A program made the translations under genes and the position numbers. The notes under the pieces were generated by a model, which searched no databases, was not told the origin of the DNA, and saw only the letters and a list, made by a program, of their open reading frames with translations. Shown here in pieces: positions 24,689-37,318 of a stretch of DNA of 64,000 nt (within the stretch, counting starts at the first letter, position 1; every line of letters starts with the position of its first letter). This DNA comes from Hybos culiciformis (taxonomy: Eukaryota; Arthropoda; Insecta; Diptera; Hybotidae): contig OZ023275.1 in assembly GCA_964007475.1 (NCBI GenBank), forward strand, positions 23,004,899 through 23,068,898. The letters are read 5' to 3'.

Positions 24689-27600
24689 GGGATTTATTTT
24701 GTTTCAGTATTAAATTAATTTCTTTTTCATTAAAATGAATATTAAGCATTTCATTTCAGTATACAATTTCTTCTATATTTGGAACAAATAAAAATACATT
24801 AGTCGGAGAGATAAGCGCGTAGAATTAATAACTCAAGTGTTCATTCAAAGAAAATCCTTTTTTTCATTTTTTTGTAGCCTGGTAAAAACTTTTGCACAGA
24901 ACACAATTATTGTTGAACCTTTTTGACAGACTTAAATACTATGAAAACTTTTGAATTAACTATTTTGAAATATCTGCGGTGTAATGTGAAATTTTATAGA
25001 ATTTTTTTATTTATTTATTTTTCATATAAACGACTTGAAAGTATTAAAAGGATTTAAATCCTTACACTATGGCACTTTGAAAAAAAAAAACTTCTTAACT
25101 TTTACTTCTGTTTAACCTGTGTAAATTTTAAACTGATTAAAGACTTATGTTTTTATATTTCTTTATATAAATATTTAGTTACATTTTTGTACATAAAGAA
25201 TTTCATCGTACATTAAACAAGTTCTAATTAATGATTAAAATCATCAAAGGATTAAAATTTAAACATTTTCTTTTTTTCTTTAATAAGCTTATTTGTAAAT
25301 ATTTACTTAAAAAATGTAGTCAAGTAAATGAGTTAACTTTTAATTTGGATCTCAAATTAACTTCAAAAACCATATATTTAAAAATGTTAAATAGTGGCTG
25401 CATAATTTCTTTGAAATTTTTTCATTTATTTCCTTATTAAAATCGTTTGCGCGCTGCTAATATTGATCAACGGTTTAATTCAATAATTTAAGATTCAGAG
25501 TTGAAAAGTTGCATTTCTTCTTACTCAAATATAAAATTAACAAATAATTTAATATTAAATATTAAATATTAAATGATTCTTAAATTTAAATATTACCAAA
25601 AATTTATTTATTAAAAATATTTCAGCAATTCAAAATATTGGTGGCATTATGTTGAAAATCTATAATCTTCACTGAATTGGGCAATATTTTAAAATTTAAT
25701 ATTTATCTAAATCTATCTACATTTTCTCGACTATAATTCATTCAAAAGAACCTATTAAAAATGACTTTATCAGAATTTATTATATAGTTTTAAAATTAAA
25801 GTAATTTGTTAACAAAATATCATAATGATTCTAAAATATGGAATTTGATAAATGTGGTTAAATTTTGAAAATATTAAAGAAATCATAATTCTGGTTTTTT
25901 ACTCCAAGTAAAAGTTATATAACATATCCCTTCAGGTTATTAAATTTAAAAACATTTGATTTTAGAAACTTAAGCAATTTAACTTTTAATACATAATATG
26001 TTCTATATATTATACTTTTTTCGTTTATTTTAATGGTAAAAAAATTTGTTGTTTCTAGTTTGACATTTGGAATTCATAACACATAGGATCTGTTTTAAAG
26101 GGATTAATATTTGACTGTGTTCTTTAATCTTAGAAACTATTTACATTTTGTATAGTATATAATATTATGTATTAAGTAACATTTTGTGAAAATTGTCCAA
26201 AATGCTGTTACTAAACTAATGATAATTATCAACCAGAAAGTATTTTATTTCGTTTTACTAAAATCTTAAAATAAAAATACAAAAAGAGTTCAAAATTCGC
26301 TGTTTGAAACTGAAAAGCTTTTAAATATTCTTAAGCAATGGTATTATTGAAGTCAAAAAATATAATTGTGGACCAGTGAACAAACATGTGCTATAGATTA
26401 TCTTCAAGAAAAAAATTATCTTCAAGAAAACAGTAGTTATCAAAATGAGTTCTGTTAAAATGTTAATAAAAATTTTATTTTACCGGTCACTATACAAAAT
26501 ATATATTGCACTATGATATTTTTAATGGTTTCTTTTTCCTATGGTCATTCAAAATTAATGACTTTTATCATCTTTTATACATATCAAAAAAGCTCTTAAT
26601 AAGTTTGCAAGGTTTACATCGTTTTCAAATTATAGTACATATGTACTTATATTTACTTACTGTGCTTTTACGGACCATACATTTTTTTTTTATAGATTTT
26701 CAACCGTAGTTAATATTATAAATTTTTTTGAAGCAATATAATACTAATGTCATTCTACAATAGTATTAGCAATAAATCGCGTTTTTTCTCGTTTTTTGAA
26801 ACCTTAATTTACAAAAAGAAAGGTCATCAATCTTACTCAGAATACACGTGCCTATATACTTAATGTCATTTTGTTATTGAACTATTTAATGAAAATAATT
26901 ACAATAATTCAGTTAGGAAAGCATATATTTTTTTTTCAAGAAAATGTTCTCCTTTAAAAAAATAATTCATTTTGGAAATATTTAAATTAGAATACGACGA
27001 TATATGTATGTTACATGTATATACAGTTTACACACTCTATCTATATACATATATGCACATATGTATGTTTTAAATTATTTTTCGTCCTTTAAAAAATTTA
27101 TTAGAAAAGTAAACAAAAAAAAACCAAAATTTAATTTGAAAAGGTGTTTATAATGGCATAAAATACATAATTAGATTATGGGTCTAATTTAAATAACCCT
27201 AAACCTATTTTAAAATTAAACAAAAAAGAAAATCACAAGTAAATACATATAAATATTTATTAATAAAATTTGGAAATTTAAATAATAATTAATCTTTAAA
27301 ATCTTTTGAAGTAATGCATACTAATTAGTTTATACATAAGAGTTAATAAAAGGTTAAAATAAATTAAAATAAATAGAACTGCTTTATCGTGTATATACAT
27401 AAAATAAAAGTGACCGATTAAAATGTGAATTAAATTGTCAAAAGGGTCGCATAACGTCAAAATTAATCGTCAAAATGCTTCTGCGCTAGCAAAATAAAAT
27501 TAACAAGTCGTTCGACGATAATACGCGCGCTTCTCTTATTGATATTGAATAAACTGAACCATTCGATTAAAGTTTAAATTTATCTGTGGAATATTTATTT

Positions 27601-30600
27601 TACACAAGAATGAGTACATTTAGTATGTAGATTTCAAATAACATAACAGATTTATGCTATGAATTATGAAGTTATGAGTAAGAAATTTAAACGTGAAATT
27701 TTGTATTCAACATTTTATCCAAGAGTTTTTCTTTTTTTTCAACATTATTTAAATTTTCTTTATTCTCATGTTTTGTAAATTTCTTTGATAAATTTAATCC
27801 TTTCTTGATATATTATGCTCATTTAATTTAATTTTTTTCAGAATTATCATTTTTGTTCTTAGTATTTTCATACACATATACTATTATGTGTGTAAAAAGT
27901 TTGCTGTAACTTTTCTTTTAATAAATTCTGTTTCTCCGACAACTTTTTCTTTGATAACAAAAATAATGAAAATTACCACATATAAAAAAGATTTACTACA
28001 GAAATTTGGGTGATTGAAAACAATATTTAAATTAGGATTTTTTTTATACATACTATTTCTAATCAGAATTCACATGTGAATAAATTGTGGTTGGTTGGTA
28101 CATAGAAAATTTAAAGTACCTACACAATTATTTAAAAATGTGTATTCTTTAATATTAATTGTATAAAGAAGGATAATACTCTTGAATGTATTAGGGCCCG
28201 AGTCATAACAATTTTCGGGTCGTTTAACTTTACGCAAAATCGCATTTGAGCTTACTTAACACATTCTTTTGAATTCTCTTTTAAAATAAACGAAATCGTT
28301 CTTGTAATTGCTTTTTGAAACTTAAGATTAAGATATTATAGAAGCACTCTATTTGTAGAAAAATCGTTGGAAAACAAAGTATTTTATTCTAATTAATATA
28401 CTTCGTTTACATATATGGTTTATACTTTTCATATAAGATTTTTAATTATTGTATGATTTATAGATTTCGTTTTTTACAATATTTAGTTTAGTTTCATATC
28501 AAAATTGTTGACATCCTGGAAATCTTTATTAATATTTCATCTTGCGATGTATTAATTGTTAGTATAATAAATTTATAAATTTTTAAGATTCTAGGACAAA
28601 GGCAGTTTATTGAATTAAAAAATGTTGATATGAACAAAATTTAATTTCCTTTAAATGTTTTACTTCTTTTATTTTTTTAATTACCATTACCACAGTCCTA
28701 AGATAATATTTATTATTAAATTTATAGCAAAGTAAATAGAGTTTTTTGTCAACAAGTTGTCCCTTCATTCTATATGAAAGAATGAAATTAGAATCAAAAA
28801 ATACTTTTCTGTGGGAATTTATACAGTTTTCATTTAAAGACACAACATGAATTATGTTCGATGATATAAAAATTAAATCAACATAGTATCATCGTAAGAA
28901 CGTGTTCCCTATTTTATGTAATTATATGTTTTATGTAGATGTAGATGTTTTATGTAGACGGCAATTATAAATTTATATATAGCTATATATGCATGTTTAT
29001 AGTTCGATAACTTATAAAAAAAATATTTATTTAAATATTTTATTATTTTAAAATTTTAGTCGAGTTAAAACGATATCATGCCTCAGAGGCTTAAAGAACA
29101 TTTTAATATAAATTGAAGTTAGAATAATAGATATTATGTGGTATAAACTTAGACTTTTCTATATTTTTCATTTAAGAAAAAACATTATATAAAAAATTAC
29201 GTTATATGAAAATATTTATGTGTTAAATTTTCATTTTTCCAATACTAATAAAATAAATGGTATTATTTTATAATAAAAATCATAAATATTTAGTATAATT
29301 AATTTTAAAGCTTGGAGCTGTATAAAAGAGAAAAAAAAAATATTTGTAGGTCTAGGAAAATACTGCATTTAATATTTTATCTATTAGATAGGCACATTAT
29401 ACATGTACACTCGAAGAATTTTGCCTCACTTTTGAACATAAATATTTGTTATTTTTACAGATAAATGTTTTGTAAACGAACCTCTAGATTCTATCTGAAA
29501 ATTATGTATGTAAAAATTTGGTCTGTAAATAAATGTTTATTAATTTTTTTTTTATTTTTATTTTTAATAATTTTTTTTACTCCTTTTTCGAAGTTCTAGC
29601 CTCGATCTATAGCATTCCAATCAAACACTATAGAAAAACTTTTTCCGATTTTCAACAAATTATTCGTAAAACTTCGACATTTATTTTTACTAAAAAATGT
29701 GTTTGGCAGGCATTTTTACATTTAAATTTGTTGGTTTTTACGGTTACGAACAAAAATACCATCAACAGATGGAATTACGGAGAATTTTTTTTTTTGGGTG
29801 TAATATAGTTCCATTATTAGGATTAAAAATAATCCAAAAATTCTATCTTAATTATTATCTTGAATATATTGTAGTTCACATAATATTTATATATTCTATT
29901 GATAAATATTTGTATATAAAATTCATAGCTACACGTTCATGTAAATATCTATATGGAATTAACAGTTACAATGTTTACATAGATAGTTATTTAAATTTAA
30001 AATTAGATATTTATGATTATGAATATATCACTACTGTAAAACTATATATTAATTCAATAAATAATTTTTTTTAAACTAATGTGAATGGATGAAAATATTG
30101 ATAGTGCTTAATTAAAAAAAAAACATAAATCTGATTTACATATTTTATCATATTATGAGGTCACTAAAGCAAAGCATACATTATCCGATAATGGCTTTTA
30201 AACGACATAATCATCTTCCGTAATAATAAATTATTCATTGACAATTTATTTAAAGTTTGTATTGTGTGTTTTTTTGATCATAAAATCAAAAAAAAAAAAA
30301 TATTTATGTTGTATGCATAACCAAAATGTAAAATAAATTTGATTAGGCATTTAAAATTAAAGACAATATTAATTTTTGGTTATTTTTGTTGTAAATAAAT
30401 TTTTGCTTGTTAATTTTCAACTAAATTCTAATCAACTATACAACATTTTGAAGCAATTTATGAACGTAAATAACTTTTTTAGTTTTTCGTTTATTTCCTT
30501 CTCTTTTATAATTTAATATCTTAAACCTATGATTTGTGCCGCCGGAATGGATTTAAAACCTCCTTTGCCCAATTTAACCTATAGCTACGCGAGCAAAGGC

Positions 30601-32477
30601 CCATAATAGATGTGTTATGGCCCTGTAAGTTTTGAGATGTTACCTGTCATTTTTTTCAAATGTTAGGTATATATTTATACCCCGATTTGTGGGGATTTTG
30701 TTATAATTGAAACAGAAGAATGTTTAGTAGAGTACGAATTAAAAATTAAATTATGTATTACATATAGTTTACTGGAATGGAAAATTTTTTGTAAACTATT
30801 CCTAGAGCTTGGAAATAATTTTAAATTATTTATGTATGTAAAACTCCATCACTTTATTTGTGACATGAAGACAAATTTAAAAACTTTAACAACTTGCTCA
30901 ATAAAGGAATAAATTGGTCGAGAAAAATGTTTTCTTTTTTGCATAAAAATCATTTAACATTTTTTTTCTTTATAAAAAAAAAATTCCTTTAATAAATATA
31001 AACATTATATTTTGTGTGTGACAAAATAAATTTCAATTCATGCGTGAAAATTTTATAGTTATATTTATATAATAGGTATTTCTTTTTAACTTAAAAAAAG
31101 CATAAATAAATTCTATAAAAATTCATAGCGGGTGAATTATTTTTTATAAAATAAAATAATATAAATCGTGTTTTTTTTTTTTTACAGACATTCCCCATAA
31201 TTTTTCTTTTTCGATTGCATCCTTTTTTATGTAAAAAGAACAAACTATATACTTTATCTCAGTTTGTCCATAAATTCCATAAATGGTTAAAAAAAAAATT
31301 TTTACACAAAAAATGAAAAAAATTTAATGAAAATAATTGTAGATTTTATGCAAAATTTTTTGAAAATTCATATGGATAAAAAAACATATAAATTTATTTT
31401 AATTTTTTAGTAATGGAATTTTATTAGTGTTGTCGTTTTCATTAGTATTTAATACATCTATCGGGATGGCCAATTTTGTTGCAGATAATATATTTTTTTT
31501 TTATTTTCAGAGGAAATAATATTATTGTTTATTGATATATTCTCTTCATCATATGATAATAGAAGAATAAAGGAATTTCAACTTTTAAATCAAAGTTTTG
31601 GTTAATTTATCGAGCTTTATTTTTTGTACAAAGAAAGTATATTTTCCTCAGGTCTATTTAATTGTTTTGTTAGGTACTTTTATAACTTTTCTTTTACTTT
31701 ATCACAGAATAATTACAATTAAATTTAAATAAAGTTTTCCTTAATTTTTTTCTGTTATTTTAATTAGGACAGAGCAATTGCTGTTAAAAAATTGTGTGGA
31801 AATTCAGACTTATTCAAGGATTATCATAAAACGAGGATGGATATTTTTAATGCCTTACATAAATAAACTTTAAAATCGAAAATTAGATGAAGTAAAATAT
31901 ATTTCGCACTTGTTGCATTATTCGCTTCAATAATTTCTCTTGACTCATTTTTCTTTGCGCAAGTACAAATTAAAGAAAAATTTAGCCTATTTTACACTAT
32001 TAACTTTATCATACAATTCTTCGACTATTTTTATTATTACACTGACAATACTAAATCTGAAAAAGTTGTAGTTTTTAAATTAAATATTGTTAAAATATTT
32101 CAATGCGAGCAGTTTTTGGCTCTATTTCTGCTTATTTTCCAAAAGATCTTTGTTTCAAATGAGTATAGTGAATATAAGTACAATTTTTTCAATGTTTAAC
32201 ATCCTGTATGAACGAATATGAAAAATACGCTTTAAAAAAAGATTAATTAAACAATTTTTATTTTCGTAGTTTATTTACCAAGAAAATATCGCTTATAAGT
32301 TATGTGTAAAAAGTAGATATATAAATTGGGTTCAAAATATATTTCGTAGATTTGTTTTATCAAAATGTAATTAAAAATAAATGAATGAAAAGATTAACAT
32401 ACCCCTTCCCAAGCAAAAAAAAAATATTTTTTATGTATTAATTTTACTGATTTTATAACATTTATAATGAATTTGCT
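24689..32477. other. AT-rich non-coding DNA
   Basis: No supportable gene lies in nearly 8 kb. Notable spots are an (AATATT-type) run at 25547-25573; a GC-richer patch at 27474-27535 (CTTCTGCGCTAGC, then GTCGTTCGACGATAATACGC); GGGCCCGAGTCATAAC at 28194; an ATGTTTTATGTAGA duplication at 28926-28960; and a GC-richer stretch at 30537-30690. Two overlapping frames at 29533-30074 are mostly Ile/Tyr/Phe/Asn and are judged chance. Confidence 0.4.
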
Positions 32478-32577
32478 TGGCGTCGATGAATTTGTTTGCG
32501 ATGAATTGCTGTCGATAAATTTCTGGCGATGAATTGTTAGTTCTTTGCGATGAATTAATTGAAAAGCGATGAATTAG
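32478..32577. repeat. Degenerate GCGATGAATT minisatellite, copy 1
   Basis: About seven diverged units of roughly 15 bp are built on TGGCGATGAATT(G/T). The left edge TTTGCTTGGC and the right-hand AGATTC (32581-32586) also occur around the related array at 46096-46337, in the same orientation. The two loci therefore share a common origin rather than independent expansion. Confidence 0.7.
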
Positions 32578-32619
32578 CCTAGATTCTTAGAAAAATGAAA
32601 AGTCAAAAATTTAAAACAG

Positions 32620-32877
32620 TTGAAAGGGAATATAAGCATACGTTGGCATGATGTAGTAGAGAGTAATCGTTGCCTGCATTCAAATCGTGTTGAACATTTT
32701 AAATTAATCTCATACTTTGAGCACAAGCTTAATTCTGTTTATTCTAAATATGATGGAATGTTTCGACAAAATAAATCATTTTCGGATATTTTGGATATTT
32801 TGGATAATAATGTTTCCAGAAGACACTTAAATATAGTGTTTGTCCTAAAAGGAATGATGAAATGGAAGGAATTATTA
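32620..32877 (+). other. Unidentified open stretch of about 86 codons
   Basis: An acceptor-like AAACAG precedes 32620 and a GTAAAA donor-like site follows near 32878. Between them a frame without stops has a composition unlike the background: it contains His, Cys, Trp, Arg, Asp and Ser in a mixed pattern, for example IRWHDVVESNRCLHSNRVEH and SDILDILDNNVSRRHLNIVF. The frame stays open to TGA at 32989, but the last 35 codons are AT-driven. No ATG start precedes it; the first candidate start codon is a TTG. No domain is recognised. It may be an exon, a transposon fragment or chance, and the polypyrimidine tract is poor. Confidence 0.22.
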
Positions 32878-32991
32878 AGTAAAATATCTAAATGTATATA
32901 TACTTCCTTTTATCAAAATTACATAATATTAATTTACTATACAAAGACACAGATACTTAATTTATTTATCTATATGTTTACATGTTTTTGA

Positions 32992-35019
32992 CTTTTTTAT
33001 TGATTTCTGTTTACAAATTCTTTGAACTCAATATTTTCAACTTTAGAACCAAATGCTTTAAAGCATTTTGAATTATACAAAAAAAAAAATTATGTTAAGA
33101 AGAAATTTTATTTTTTTTTTAAAACATTCTTTGAAGAAAATGTCATTGCATTTATTTATGATGAGTGAAAAAAAAAATATTCTTAAAAATTGAAAGCATT
33201 TCTTATGCAAAAGAAGACAAGGTGTTTTTGTTCAAACAATAATAACAAAAAAAAAGATTTTGATAAAAAATAAAATGAATAATAATAGAAATTCATTTTT
33301 AAAGGTGGGTACATTTACAACATAAAAAGGATACATTTTTGCTATGCTTTAAGTTAAGAAAAACATCTTCTTTTTTTTTAATTTTCATTATTTTTACTTT
33401 TGAAATTTTTTTTCAAAATGTTGTATTTATCTTTGAAAAATAAATAAATGGGTTTTCACTTTTTTAATGAAGATTATTTTTTTTATCTTGTTTTCTTTAT
33501 TGACATTATGTTATGTGTATGTGTAAGTTTAATGAAAACAACTAAAATTAAATATAGCTTTAGTTTAGAAAACGATCCTTTATAAAACGTTCGCATTATA
33601 GGAGAATATTACTGGAATAGTCTGTATTACGGAATATTTCAGGAAAATTAACTGAATTTTTCATATTAAAAAATATTTCGGCTAATATATATTCCACATT
33701 CATATTCCACTTTTTCAGCGTTAGAATGCTACATTTATAAAAAAAAGAGTTATTTTTCTAGTAACTTTAACTCACTTTTTGATATTATGTTATAGCTGGC
33801 AACAACTTTTTTTTGTCAAATTTAATAATAATTTTTTAGAAATTGTTCAGAAATTTCGTGTGTTACAGTATAAAATTTAGAAAACTCCTATATGCCGTAG
33901 TATTGAAAATGTCTTTTTTTTAAATTAAAATTGACTCTAATTTTTAATGTATATTATCTAATTAACATATGACACACAGAAATCTATAACGAACTTGGAA
34001 TAACTATGGATTTAAACAGATATTTCTCATTTAAAAAGTTAATTTAATTGATTGTCTATTTCCTATGACTTTTACCGAATCCTAGATAATGTTAATACTA
34101 AACATTAGCCACGTTGCGTTACGAGAGAATATTATTCATTAATTTAAAATTGTAGTCAGCTTAAACAGAAGTTTTAGATTAGAGTCATTGAAAATTACAA
34201 TTAAAATATTTGAAAACAAAAAGTTCACAATATTGTAAAATTTTACTTATTTAATTTATTGTTATATCGATTACTTCAAAGTTGACTTTTCATATTACAT
34301 TAGCAATATTTTTGAAAACCTATTCTACTAACTTTCTCATGCTATTCTCAATTTAAAGTTTATAAAAATGATCAAAATAAATATTAAAATGTTTTCCTTT
34401 TTTGATAATTAGAAAAACTTTATTTCACCCAATCTCAGAAAAAAAAAACTGCATGCAATATGTCATAATTATCTAGCAGTATTATAAATTTATTTTCTAA
34501 TGAAAAATGAAACATTTTCATATTTCCTCTATGTGTAACGAAAAATATAATTTATTCATGAGATAGAAATAAAATAAATGCATTTGAAGCAAGAAAATTA
34601 GAATTTTTAACTGAATTAACAATTTTTCGAGAAAATTTATTCTTTCAATTTATTAGGTGTATAGGTACTGGAAAAAAATATAAATTATTGTTTCCGAAAT
34701 TTATATTATACTCGTATGTACGAATTAAAATAAATTTAAGGTATTTTTGTTATGTTTTTCATAATTTTATTTTATTTTATTTTATTTTCTACAGTTTATA
34801 AAAAATGTTGTCCATGCATTCGTTGATTCAATAAATTATTGTTTAAAATAAATTAGATTCGTTTTGCCACAAATTTGACTAATATCATGGACAGACATAA
34901 CAATATCAATCTGGTTATTAAAATAGAACAAGAGATAACCGTTCCAACACAGCTAGAATCATTATAGGATTTTTTCTATACCTAAGTTTTGTTTCTTTTT
35001 TTTTGACATTGTTTTTTAG
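32992..35019. other. AT-rich non-coding DNA
   Basis: No gene or structured repeat is seen. A (TTTTA)n run lies at about 34765-34790. Confidence 0.5.
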
Positions 35020-35139
35020 TCACTACCAGGTAATCCAAGAAACTTAATGAAGAAGGAAACAATTCTGTGGCCCGTGCAAAATATAAATAGAATTTTTGGG
35101 ATTAAACAAGGCTATAATCGGAAAAATAAATTAAATTAA
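35020..35139 (+). other. Exon-like open stretch, unidentified
   Basis: A strong acceptor shape (a T-rich tract followed by ATTGTTTTTTAG) ends at 35019. The next 39 codons are open to TAA at 35137-35139 and include LPGNPRNLMKKETILWPVQ; the other two frames stop within nine codons. Length alone is not significant in 64 kb. The acceptor and composition justify recording it, not naming it. Confidence 0.15.
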
Positions 35140-37053
35140 TTTTTTGAGGGATTATCTTTTACTTGATATTAAATCTTTAATATTAAAGTACATTTTTCAC
35201 AATTATTATTATTCAAATTATTATTTTATTAAAAATAATATTATATATATTATATATGTATCTATCTTAAAATTAAAATTATGCTAACAAATAAAAACAT
35301 TTTTCTGGGTGCTTAACAAAAATAAAAACTATAAGAACAAAATTTCTATGCATACCTAATAATATTTTTTTATACTTATAATTTTACTATGTTAAAAATC
35401 CCTTAAATTCATGAAAATAAGCAAAAAATATGTAAACAAAATATACTTTCTATGTTTAATTTTCAATTAAGTAAATAAAAAGAGTATCTTTTTTTTCTCA
35501 ATGAATATTATATTTTTTGTTCAGAAATATGAAAATTATTATCTTCTTTAATTTGGAGTTAATAAAAAAAAAATATATTTTATATAAACCAATTTATATC
35601 CTTCCTTCCTTCCTTTACTTAAAATTTTATTTAATATTTCAGATAGAGACAGAATTCAGGGATGTTGTAGAGTATTTTTTATTCAATGAAACCATCTGAA
35701 TAAGAGTTGAAAATTATAAAAATTTGTTAATGTGTGCAACGTAAAATTAGAATTAATTTAAGGCTGAAAATATTTTAAAATAAAATAGTCCAACACAATT
35801 AAAGTCTTTGTGAAATACATTGGTATATGTATTGTAAGAATTACTTAACTGAAACATCCATAAATTCAATACGTTATAATATAAATAAAATAAAAAAGTC
35901 AGTGGGCTCTGTGACGTCAAAATACATATTGAATATTTTTACGAACACGATAATGAAATGTAGGTTTCTTATAAGCAAAATAAGCTTCAAATAATAAAGA
36001 TTTATTATGAGAACAAAAATAATTTGAATGATTGAAGAAAATACGGAATTGGAATTGGAATAATTTCCTATTTAACAGAGTTGAAATATTTCCTAAAACA
36101 TATAGTTATAACCTCCAATGCATAGTTTTCAATAAATGAATTTTTCGGGGTGACGTTATAAACATGAAATGAACCTTATGTACATGATATACAATTTAAT
36201 TTATTGATGCTAATATTTTACTCTCTCTTTCTATAATAATTTGTTCCACTTCCATGTTCTAATATAATAAAATCGATTTCTGATTCTCTGTCTGTTTTTA
36301 ATATTTCCTTTCGAACACAGCAGAACTTTTTCAAATTACATAAAGAGAAGCAATTAAAAGACAAGCTCGAATTTTAGCCAAATTGAAAAATTTTTTCTAC
36401 AGTTATGAGAAAAGATATTTTGCTCAATCAAAATTAGAAGGAATTTCTTTATGTGTGAAAATATACTAGAAGAATAGTTTTCGAAAATAAACATATTTCG
36501 TTTTCTTCCTTTTGTTACAATAAGGTCAATAATTGTATCAAAATGAGAAAAAACTCAAATTTTTAATGTGTCGAAGATTATTGTAAAATATATTTTAATT
36601 TTATCCAATTGTCAAATTTAATCTAGAAATTCAAATTAATTCCAACCAACATTCTAATTATTAAAATTCAGTTCAGTTGACCGTAATTATCATTGGAAGG
36701 TAACGATAAAAGAAATTATCCAGTTAAAAATAAAATATTAACAACAATTTGTTTAGTATAGCTTCCAAACCAAAACACATTATCCTTTCATCCTCTATAT
36801 CCTTATTATAATTTCTTTTCATTTCTGTATTATCTATATAAAATAAAATTGGATTTTGTTATATTAGGTATAGTTAGCACTATCTGCATATATGTTTATT
36901 ATTTATTAAAAATATTATTATGACCATCATGTGTGTTATGTTTATAATCATAATCAAATATAAAGGACATTTTAATATTAAAGAAAATTTGTGCCAAAAT
37001 TTAATTTTTTTATTACACGAAGCAAAAATAATTTTCTGTCGAAAATTATCTAT
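35140..37053. other. AT-rich non-coding DNA
   Basis: A run of CCTT repeats lies at 35600-35614. A frame at 35517-35699 is low-complexity. No gene is seen. Confidence 0.5.
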
Positions 37054-37318
37054 ATATCGTCAGCTGAGAAATGAAACAACGTATGACATTTATACGTCAT
37101 TATTTGACAATAGCACCATTCGATTCCTCGTACTCGATTTTATAAGTACAACTACTTTACAATATTCTTAATGTTGATTAAAATGTGTTTTTTAGATGAA
37201 AATTGTACGCTACTTGATATTTTTTCATACGTTTTTCTTAATTTTCAAATCTTTAAATTCAAATTACTCGAAACTATACTTTTCATTATACGTTGTTTCA
37301 TTTCTGAGCAGGCGATAT
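37054..37318 (-). mobile_element. 265-bp TIR element, copy 2 (inverted relative to copy 1)
   Basis: Reverse-complemented, this interval aligns end to end with 22693-22957. It has the same 265-bp length, no indels and about five substitutions by eye, roughly 98 percent identity. The TIRs contain CAGAAATGAAACAACGTAT on the copy-1 strand. No matching target duplication is obvious at its borders (left TCTAT, right GTACA). Short frames at 36920-37171 and 37196-37396 overlap it and are not genes. Confidence 0.85.

Noticed and set aside
29533..30074. Two overlapping plus-strand frames of 91 and 125 codons
   Set aside because: Composition is mostly Ile, Tyr, Phe, Asn and Lys, with no motif and no supporting splice or start context. 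A short mixed stretch in the first (about 29590-29760) was considered as a transposase remnant, but no motif fits.
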